Part shown: piece after piece, positions 6,901 through 11,346 of the stretch
Position numbering within the stretch: position 1 is the stretch's first letter
Layout of the letters: every line of letters starts with the position of its first letter
DNA from: JAHFHB01 sp964393875
GTDB lineage: Bacteria > Omnitrophota > Omnitrophia > Omnitrophales > Aquincolibacteriaceae
Assembly: GCA_964393875.1 (NCBI GenBank)
Contig: CAYMUZ010000107.1
Location: 1-11,346 of the forward strand
DNA: 11,346 bases
Direction of reading: 5' to 3'
Notes under the pieces: generated by a model
Database searches by the model: none
Told to the model about the DNA's origin: nothing
The model's input: only the letters and a program-made list of their open reading frames with translations
Program-made: the position numbers and the translations under genes

Positions 6901-9900
6901 TATTCTTCAAGCGGCGAAACAGACACGGCCTGCTTTTTAGGCGCACGTGCCGCAGCGGCGGCTTCAGGATCTTCGCCCAGCTTGTAAGACTCAAATGTCG
7001 ACCCCGCAAGTTTCTGGGCGTATTCCAGAATCTGAACGCCCAGCGTCGTGGCTTGAACCCTAAAATCCCTCTCCGCCTGCTGAACATTCCCGCTTTTTTG
7101 CATGACGTCAAACATTTTTTGGACGGTGCCGCGATAACCGATATTCGTTTCGGTTTTAGGATATTCATGGCGAAACACTTGATTACCGGCAGTATCCTTC
7201 AATTCCAAAAAGGGCAGAGAAACTTCGGTGCCGAGATTGATCTCCAGCGTTCCTTCAGTCCCTTCGAGTACAAGGTAATAGGCGGTCGTGTGCGTTCCCT
7301 TGCCCGCGCCAAAATCGACCTGCACGTCCTCGTCAGCCGTCGCGCCCTTGATTTTTCCGCGAATCCCCGCATAGGTTTCAGTGCCGGGAGGCGCTCCTTC
7401 ATAACGGGATAATAAGATATCTTCCGGTGACATTTCCAGATTCTTGAAGCTAAGCCCAAATCGTTCCGCAAACATTTCACCGGCGGCAATGAGATGCGGC
7501 CCCATATCCATGCCAAGCCCTCCACCGCTTACCTCCGGCACCAGCAGCCATTTGCGGTCCTTTTCTACAGGTTGGCTCTCCACCATACGGCCCCGAATGG
7601 CTTTTAATTTCCCAATTTTATTTTCGTCCAGCACTTTCAAGGCTTCCTGTGCCGAGGGGTTGTCAAAAAAGAAATCAATCGCGAATATTTTTTCCGGATG
7701 CTGGCGGTAAAGTTCAATCAGCTGCTGAACATGTTCAGGAAGCACAATGGGTTTTTCGACAAAAACATCCAGGCCGTTATCCGTGGCCCATTTCATGATG
7801 TCGAAATGAGTATCCGGACGCGTCAAAATCAAAACACCGTCGGGCCTGTTAGCGGGGTCAATCTTGTATTCCTGCGCCAGTGTGTAGCTCGTATAGGGAA
7901 GTTTTCTTTCACGAATAAGTTCCCACGCGCGCTCTTCAGGCACTAAATCCAGCGCGTGAAACTCGATTTGATATTGAGCACTGTACTGGTTGAGGTATTC
8001 CAGATAAAAACGCGGCACCACCGCGCCAAGGCCGCCGTAGACCAGCAGCGTTCTTTTGCGCGGAGCTTCGACCTCAGCCATGTTTTTAATCGGTGAGCTG
8101 TTGCGAACTTCCGAGCGGACGGAGAAAAGATGGACGTTTTTTTTCTTGTCGCCGAGAATTTGACCGAGGGCCGCATTCAGTTTTTGACGGTAGCCGGGCA
8201 TTTCGTCCCACAGCGAGCTGTCCAGCGCCACGGATTGTTTTCTCTGCAGTTTGGGGTCCACTTTTTTCATGGCTGCCGTAATCGCAACCGCCAAAAAGAC
8301 GGCCGAGCGCGTGACCACGGCGTCAACAATGTCGCGAACGGCTTTTCTTTCAGCCGCCGTTGATTTTTTAATTCCAAGGTCTTGGAGAATTTGATTGATT
8401 TCAAACAAACCGGATTTTTTGTCCCGCAGAATTTCGGAAAGAATAAGAGGATGCAAAGCATCCCGGTATGCGCTGAAAGCCCGCGGAATTTTCTGATCTT
8501 TAAAAATCAGCCCCTCTTTCATAAGGTGATTGATTTCAAGCTGGACCTGCGCAGCTAGATATTTACTCGAAATAAATTTTTCAAATAAATGCTCGCTGGG
8601 GTTTGTGGACTTCGCGTCAACGGCACGGTCAATGTCTGTCAGGATACTCAACAACAGCGCATGCGGTTCGGAAAAAGGGGCATCTCCATGCGCGCCCATT
8701 TCCATATTGATCGCTTCAGTTCCGGAAGCGCTCTGCACTATCAGAATCTTTTTCAGCTGTTCATAGTAAGCCTCATTGAAGCCCGTTGAGGCGACCACGC
8801 TGACGGTCGTGCGGGGATCCCGCAGACGCCCGCGTTTCAAAGCGCGGGTCGTGTCATTCTGAATCACGGTAATCCGCACTTTTTTGGGATCGATGCCCCT
8901 GCGTTCCAGAGCCGCATGAATCAATGCCACCGGATCCTGGCCCACAATCTCCGGAATATCCCAGCCTTTGTTCCAGCTGAGAATTTTCCCCTTATTCATT
9001 CCTGTAAGTTTAGCTGGGAATGACCAGGTCAATTCAACGTCAATCGTTTCATCGCCTTCGACGACCTCTGCGATACTTGCGGCAATACGGTCTGTCAGTT
9101 TGATGCCATTTGTTTTTTCAGCCGGAGTAAAAGCCAGCGGCTCTGCTTCACGGACAACACTAAGAGCGCCCTTGGCCGTTTGTTTTGTACGCACAGCCCG
9201 GATATTGGTTCCGCCCGCATCCACATCAATAAAAACACGGTCTTTGCGCGCAGCCTTCGGCGGCGCCTGGAAATTGCGCAGCATGACTCCATTTTTACCC
9301 GCTAATTCACGGTCCGCGACAACACCCAGAGCATTAAGAAGTTGTTCTTGAAAATCCACATCCACGGCATACTCTGTCCGAAATTCTTCTACAGCTTGAT
9401 CGAGCTCTGCTCCGGGCTCGGGCGACGAAAGGGCCGTCTGTAATTTTAATAAAGGACGGAAGTGTCTAATCGCTGCTTGTTCTCCCTCGTTAAGAGCGTC
9501 CTGCGGATCCAGCACAGCCGCGGACATAATCGGAGAACCCTCACTTTGAATATTCGCCAGCACAAATTTAAGACCCGCCGGAATCTTCTGCAGGTTGGCG
9601 GTGAGGGCTTGGCGGAATTTTAAAATTTTCCGCTGCAAAAAGCGCCGTCTTTTTGGATCTTGAGTGGCTGCAATTTCCTGCAGAATGGCACTAACACTCC
9701 CTGAAGACCCAACCACGCCTACCGCACCATGGGCCAAAGCAAAATCAATGTCACCTTCATTTCCCGTGTACACAGGAACCTTCGTTGCCGCATATCCCTT
9801 TAAAATTTCCCGGCTGCCGGAACTGTCTTTAATGGCGGCGATCACCCCTTTTCTTCCAAGCAAGTCCACGACGTGGGCGCCGATATTCAAACCTTTGACC

Positions 9901-11346
9901 TTATGAAGCGCCGGATTGTTATACAACGCCAGCGGCAAACCAATTTGGGCCAGCTCTTTTATTCGAGGCGCAATCTCGCGATTACTCTTAAGATAAAAAA
10001 GAGGCGCCACCACAAGAGTATCCGCACCTGCCTTTTGTGCGATTCGCGCATTTTCCAAAGTTTCTGTTTGATCGGCACCGGTTACGTTGGCAAAAACAAT
10101 AAAGCCGCTTTTCTTGGCTTCTTCGGTAAGAATCTGAATCGCCGATTGTCTCAATTTTTTATCCATGACGTGAAATTCACCCGTCGCACCCACAACAAAG
10201 AGGATTTTTGCGTTCAGGGTTTTGAGGTATTCTATGTAGCGTTTCACGGCCTGCCGGCTCACCTGGAGCACACCGCCTCTTCGAACGAATGGCGTCACGA
10301 TCGGAATAATATTTGTGCCCGGCGAACGGAAATCAATCGGGGTCAATATCTCAGCCGATGGAGTCTTCGCCGTCCGCATTTCGGAACGCGATGGCGGGGT
10401 AAATATGACACGCTTCATTCGTTCTGCACGCACTCCCATGACTTGGGCAATGTCTGGAAATGAGTTTCCAAAGCCCCCGGCAAGTTCCCCGACCAGCGGC
10501 GCAACGACCTGGGTAAAAGTTTTCGCAACACGGATTTTCTGATTCGTCACCGGACTTTTTGAAACAGGTGCTTTTGAAGCGTAGTAGAAAGTGTTGTATC
10601 CCCCGGCCCAGGGCGCGAGGTATTGCAAAATACGGATAGGCGGAAGCCCTCGCTCGCGCGAAAGTTCGCTTAATACTTCCATGTTCATGCGCGTTGCCGT
10701 GCGGTGATGCGGATGGCTGTCTTCAGGATGAGGAAGAATCAGGGTCCAGGGTATGCTGCCAGCACGAATTTTTTGTTCGTGAACTGCTAGAAACTGCTCG
10801 TAATGTTTACGAAGCACGGCTTTATCCTGCTGATACAAGGCTTCAAACACATCCTCAGGAACGGACCTGCGCAAAGCATGCGGGAAACTGCCGATGGGCA
10901 AATCGAACCATTCGGTTTTCATTTGACCAGGAAGACCTGCTGACATTATTTTCGTGGCATCCTCAAGCTCCTTTTCTCTGATCATTCTGCGGATGAGCGC
11001 GTAAAGACTCGGATTATCCAGAGAGTCGCCTGTTTGCCAGTTACGAATCATCGCTTCTAGCGCCTTACGGTCTGAGAAAATTTTGTTTTGCGCCTGCAAT
11101 TCGCTGAAAGTTGCAGCGTCATAGCCCGGGTTTACGCTCTGAAGAATGCGGGTATAAATCTCATAGTAATTTGCAAGGGCCGCATAAAAGGAATTGCCGG
11201 GAACAAAGTCTGTCTTGAGTTTCCGTATGCCCCACTCAATTTCTTCAGAGGTCAAACCGGCAGCAGCATTCGCATCCGCAACACCGCTCTTGGTCTCGCT
11301 GCCCCGCCCATGGACCCAGTTTTCCACTTCATGGCCTTCACGCAAA
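3981..11346 (-). CDS. Giant multi-enzyme protein: PIG-L deacetylase - DapA-type aldolase - hexokinase - Gfo/Idh/MocA dehydrogenase - unassigned modules (5' end outside window)
   Basis: One frame without a stop runs from the right edge to TAA at 3981: at least 2454 residues, with the true N-terminus outside the window. Residue numbers below start at the codon at 11345. In order: PIG-L/LmbE-like deacetylase part (1-315), DapA/NanA-like aldolase (343-605), hexokinase (about 640-1070), Gfo/Idh/MocA oxidoreductase (about 1097-1450), an Ala-rich linker (about 1457-1470), an unrecognised region (1471-1914) and a C-terminal section of small modules (1915-2454). The four enzyme parts keep their key residues, so they are probably active. 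All act on sugars or keto-sugars, suggesting a carbohydrate or amino-sugar multi-enzyme; this is inference. RSEVR-type pentapeptides occur at 320, 1077, 1915, 2063, 2172 and 2179. I see no transmembrane segment in the visible part. A strong terminator follows the stop. No frameshift is visible; an alternative is that mature enzymes are released by proteolysis. Confidence 0.93.
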   Translation of the reverse strand, partial: LREGHEVENWVHGRGSETKSGVADANAAAGLTSEEIEWGIRKLKTDFVPGNSFYAALANYYEIYTRILQSVNPGYDAATFSELQAQNKIFSDRKALEAMIRNWQTGDSLDNPSLYALIRRMIREKELEDATKIMSAGLPGQMKTEWFDLPIGSFPHALRRSVPEDVFEALYQQDKAVLRKHYEQFLAVHEQKIRAGSIPWTLILPHPEDSHPHHRTATRMNMEVLSELSRERGLPPIRILQYLAPWAGGYNTFYYASKAPVSKSPVTNQKIRVAKTFTQVVAPLVGELAGGFGNSFPDIAQVMGVRAERMKRVIFTPPSRSEMRTAKTPSAEILTPIDFRSPGTNIIPIVTPFVRRGGVLQVSRQAVKRYIEYLKTLNAKILFVVGATGEFHVMDKKLRQSAIQILTEEAKKSGFIVFANVTGADQTETLENARIAQKAGADTLVVAPLFYLKSNREIAPRIKELAQIGLPLALYNNPALHKVKGLNIGAHVVDLLGRKGVIAAIKDSSGSREILKGYAATKVPVYTGNEGDIDFALAHGAVGVVGSSGSVSAILQEIAATQDPKRRRFLQRKILKFRQALTANLQKIPAGLKFVLANIQSEGSPIMSAAVLDPQDALNEGEQAAIRHFRPLLKLQTALSSPEPGAELDQAVEEFRTEYAVDVDFQEQLLNALGVVADRELAGKNGVMLRNFQAPPKAARKDRVFIDVDAGGTNIRAVRTKQTAKGALSVVREAEPLAFTPAEKTNGIKLTDRIAASIAEVVEGDETIDVELTWSFPAKLTGMNKGKILSWNKGWDIPEIVGQDPVALIHAALERRGIDPKKVRITVIQNDTTRALKRGRLRDPRTTVSVVASTGFNEAYYEQLKKILIVQSASGTEAINMEMGAHGDAPFSEPHALLLSILTDIDRAVDAKSTNPSEHLFEKFISSKYLAAQVQLEINHLMKEGLIFKDQKIPRAFSAYRDALHPLILSEILRDKKSGLFEINQILQDLGIKKSTAAERKAVRDIVDAVVTRSAVFLAVAITAAMKKVDPKLQRKQSVALDSSLWDEMPGYRQKLNAALGQILGDKKKNVHLFSVRSEVRNSSPIKNMAEVEAPRKRTLLVYGGLGAVVPRFYLEYLNQYSAQYQIEFHALDLVPEERAWELIRERKLPYTSYTLAQEYKIDPANRPDGVLILTRPDTHFDIMKWATDNGLDVFVEKPIVLPEHVQQLIELYRQHPEKIFAIDFFFDNPSAQEALKVLDENKIGKLKAIRGRMVESQPVEKDRKWLLVPEVSGGGLGMDMGPHLIAAGEMFAERFGLSFKNLEMSPEDILLSRYEGAPPGTETYAGIRGKIKGATADEDVQVDFGAGKGTHTTAYYLVLEGTEGTLEINLGTEVSLPFLELKDTAGNQVFRHEYPKTETNIGYRGTVQKMFDVMQKSGNVQQAERDFRVQATTLGVQILEYAQKLAGSTFESYKLGEDPEAAAAARAPKKQAVSVSPLEEYYEHLQAAELLMDQLDDYFQRHQVEIPVYNRNALVELEPEDKQVEGWVEDPEHKTIYNTWDLFQLLGYGDEGETKYRVLVRLLKNEKINQELTGKSYAKLDWKNLLEGSLDSEAAVKNLIPNQAALERYQRIAANTALRQKMEEFATKERVSVFRNRVGVGGQVAAMLDSVSLSFRQLTLDDIFNVVDVDQDLLPVLRPVIESLGWHLLSVSDTTAGWMYQQIDKFLIKDWHIPRFGTESQPFSDEPDLIVHQSHESSQSASVIFMDAKDRKPNGSLKDNAPILDATLRLDPGAEKIILEAPFWPFSADHLLAKSLERIVEQLRARAAALNTPFINLAVPGHTTDTLLDLISRAMVDVGKESLSNPVNALDPDQRWNARQISWADIHSAKVLHHVIIRSWSELGLPTAKPGEKKAFIRQLTDRLTSDGIIHLVRSEVRAQTIQDVSGFLDLQTHTAWYAENGQVTYVNEPFVGFIRTLRKDLPDSSVVTKDWILEQKDYLKINPPGADVPGYLKQDQAAIEKGYKIIRVPGRVIVKVRFGEGIIGMSFPASATAAGDTLESLEPAVIATLKMVRPDLAASHSPEVRADVPQATVVWTAGAVVVPSTGTFRVRITGINDFTAVDGQALQRELDRRTVLWRNERPVIAYDEQTHQLTLTFNGFPAFVATLIGERQDLALQNVLNAALSYSHSRSEVRLSRSEVEYSKRDINDAMRFVAVISHPRENTKKRVQAIEPRRTEQVQRAYRQLGAAQFEAAAVAQAEALPTGAFDEVMQSLAAAGEIHNSVVVGVALPESFQSRSPASFWKGFTASFNQGEISEFLKQGGRFDRATENRLRDLKITPRDVKLSQKSELHAQRDQAAVPTVVFDYRGTVNSMFLPLEIHDMDTVGRSPRTAEFLGFLSGRILKTQADLLRRQPQLSGQKLKKELLAALWLQGFAGLELGQGTRQNSLSVSAAAANVMLQNLMRRQIEASA
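4797..4832 (-). repeat. RSEVR motifs 5 and 6 in near-tandem (residues 2172-2183)
   Basis: Peptide context SHS-RSEVR-LS-RSEVE-YSK: two copies two residues apart. Codons CGT TCC GAA GTG AGA and AGA AGT GAA GTG GAA. The different codons show that this is not a recent DNA duplication. Confidence 0.75.
5145..5159 (-). repeat. RSEVR-type motif 4 (SPEVR, residues 2063-2067)
   Basis: Peptide context ASH-SPEVR-ADVPQ. It has two substitutions from RSEVR but shares the SH lead-in with motif 5, so it is probably the same element. Codons AGC CCT GAA GTG CGG. Confidence 0.6.
5589..5603 (-). repeat. RSEVR motif 3 (residues 1915-1919)
   Basis: Peptide context HLV-RSEVR-AQTIQ, at the end of the unassigned 440-residue region. 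Codons CGC TCC GAA GTG CGT. Confidence 0.8.
5604..6935 (-). other. Unrecognised region of the giant protein, about 440 residues
   Basis: Residues 1471-1914. I do not recognise this part. It begins with helical, acidic sequence (PLEEYYEHLQAAELLMDQLDDYFQRH), continues through a mixed section with NTWDLFQLLGYGDEGETKYRVLVRLLKN, then LTLDDIFNVVDVDQDLLPVLRPVIESLGWHLLSVSDTTAGWMYQQIDKF. A final alpha/beta-looking part follows with DLIVHQSHESSQSASVIFMDAKDR, EKIILEAPFWPF and FINLAVPGHTTDTLLDLI. No transmembrane helix or signal peptide is apparent. It is delimited by an Ala-rich linker on one side and RSEVR (1915) on the other, so it may be one or two independent domains. Confidence 0.5.
6996..8057 (-). 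other. Domain: Gfo/Idh/MocA-family NAD(P)-dependent oxidoreductase
   Basis: Residues about 1097-1450. Two-domain sugar or inositol dehydrogenases: Rossmann fold plus an alpha/beta substrate domain. The N-terminal strand and nucleotide loop read TLLVYGGLGAVVPRF (1099 on), a variant of the usual GxGxxG that also recalls the loop of glucose-6-phosphate dehydrogenase. Then DGVLILTRPDTHFDIMKWA (the P-x-x-x-H segment), DVFVEKPI with K1198 (the family's EKP motif, catalytic Lys), IGKLKAIRGRMVES, and SGGGLGMDMGPHLIAA with D1280 and H1284 (the DxGxH motif). The C-terminal sheet contains YYLVLEGTEGTLEIN. It follows directly after the RSEVR motif at 1077 and ends in an Ala-rich linker. Substrate unknown; an N-acetyl-hexosamine or hexose derivative would fit the neighbours (inference). 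Confidence 0.88.
8103..8117 (-). repeat. RSEVR motif 2 (residues 1077-1081)
   Basis: Peptide context FSV-RSEVR-NSSPIK, exactly between the hexokinase end and the oxidoreductase start. Codons CGC TCG GAA GTT CGC. Confidence 0.8.
8136..9428 (-). other. Domain: eukaryote-type hexokinase
   Basis: Residues about 640-1070. ATP-dependent phosphorylation of a hexose; belongs to the hexokinase_1/hexokinase_2 family, not the bacterial glucokinase or ROK families. Both lobes are present: an N-terminal helical lead (EEFRTEYAVDVDFQEQLL), phosphate loop FIDVDAGGTNIRAV (D709-R716), WSFPAKLT (S775-P777), GKILSWNKGW with K793, VIQNDTT with catalytic D831, VVASTGFNEAYYEQ, INMEMGAHGD with E882 (sugar-binding Glu), then DIDRAVDAKSTNPSEHLFEKFISSKYLA matching the family's DxxVDxxSxNPGxQxxEKxISGxYLG, a VVTRSAVFLAVAI helix and VALDSSLWDEMPGY. 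Key residues of the active site are kept. The segment joins the aldolase through about 35 residues without an RSEVR motif and is followed by RSEVR at 1077. Preferred sugar is not determinable. Confidence 0.9.
9531..10319 (-). other. Domain: DapA/NanA-family class I aldolase (dihydrodipicolinate synthase / N-acetylneuraminate lyase superfamily)
   Basis: Residues 343-605, a TIM barrel that condenses or cleaves pyruvate-derived substrates through a lysine Schiff base. Visible are IIPIVTPF (strand 1), GATGEF (386-391, the carboxylate-binding loop usually GTTGE or GSTGE), AGADTLVVAPLFY, LALYNNP with Y475 (proton-relay Tyr), AAIKDSSGS with K506 (Schiff-base Lys) and VYTGNEGDIDFALAHGAVGVVGSSGS. The Tyr-Lys spacing (31) is normal. 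The family covers lysine biosynthesis, sialic acid cleavage and sugar-acid aldolases; substrate cannot be set from these motifs. The amino-sugar company it keeps makes a lyase on a sialic-acid-like or keto-deoxy-sugar substrate more likely than lysine synthesis (inference). The domain is about 30 residues shorter than free-standing members, lost from the C-terminal helices. Confidence 0.9.
10374..10388 (-). repeat. RSEVR-type motif 1 (RSEMR, residues 320-324)
   Basis: Peptide context PPS-RSEMR-TAKTP, in the spacer between the PIG-L part and the DapA-type aldolase. Codons CGT TCC GAA ATG CGG. Confidence 0.7.
10401..11345 (-). other. Domain: PIG-L/LmbE-type N-acetyl-sugar deacetylase (C-terminal part; possibly the NagB-PIG-L fusion type)
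   Basis: Residues 1-315 of the giant protein. PIG-L/LmbE enzymes are zinc-dependent deacetylases of N-acetylglucosamine-containing molecules. The segment opens with REGHEV, which in this family follows the first metal motif (PHPDD...GG), so that motif should lie just outside the window. A helix with REKELEDATKIM and then EWFDLPIGSF fits the family's middle part. LPHPEDSHPHHRTAT (204-218) corresponds to the C-terminal metal/active-site motif HPDHxA. The long insertion after GHEV (about 20-120) is more like the form fused to glucosamine-6-phosphate deaminase (NagB) in some bacteria than the minimal form; whether NagB precedes it cannot be seen. The tail to 315 is unassigned, and the first RSEMR motif follows at 320. 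Confidence 0.68.

Noticed and set aside
6834..7412. 192-codon open frame on the + strand
   Set aside because: Antisense to the Gfo/Idh/MocA domain and neighbouring region of the giant gene; basic, low-complexity translation typical of an antisense shadow.
9873..10463. 196-codon open frame on the + strand
   Set aside because: Antisense to the DapA-type domain with its Tyr and Lys catalytic residues; no recognisable product.

Overview
All recognisable genes in this window lie on the minus strand. They form two transcriptional blocks separated by one strong hairpin. No rRNA, tRNA, CRISPR array or insertion sequence was seen. The gene content is bacterial. The giant fused enzyme ORF, its recurring RSEVR-type linker peptide and the folate/exonuclease VII/isoprenoid gene order make me favour a member of candidate phylum Omnitrophota (OP3). 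That assignment is inference from recalled features of the group, not a marker-gene result.

Right two thirds (about 3981-11346): one uninterrupted reading frame of at least 2454 residues, entering from the right edge and ending at 3981. From N to C it carries the C-terminal part of a PIG-L/LmbE-type deacetylase, a DapA/NanA-type class I aldolase with its Schiff-base lysine, a complete eukaryote-type hexokinase, a Gfo/Idh/MocA NAD(P)-dependent sugar dehydrogenase, about 440 residues I cannot assign, and a C-terminal section of small unassigned modules. A pentapeptide, RSEVR or a one- or two-residue variant, occurs six times, mostly at boundaries between these parts and with different codons each time. 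This is the most unusual thing here: it looks like a chain of sugar enzymes joined by a conserved linker, processing or docking peptide.

Middle (3873-3980): a perfect 16-bp inverted repeat followed on the minus strand by six T residues, which is a convincing intrinsic terminator for the giant gene. It may also be a REP-like dispersed palindrome.

Left third (1-3872): a tightly packed operon read leftward: 5-formyltetrahydrofolate cyclo-ligase, xseA, xseB, ispA-type prenyl diphosphate synthase, and dxs (running off the left edge). Junctions are 9 nt, 1 nt, a 4-nt TTGA overlap and a 4-nt ATGA overlap, so translation is probably coupled. The cluster joins one-carbon metabolism, exonuclease VII (both subunits) and the start and prenyl-chain steps of the MEP isoprenoid route, a common bacterial grouping. 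The prenyl synthase is short after its second aspartate-rich motif, and XseB has a charged C-terminal tail.
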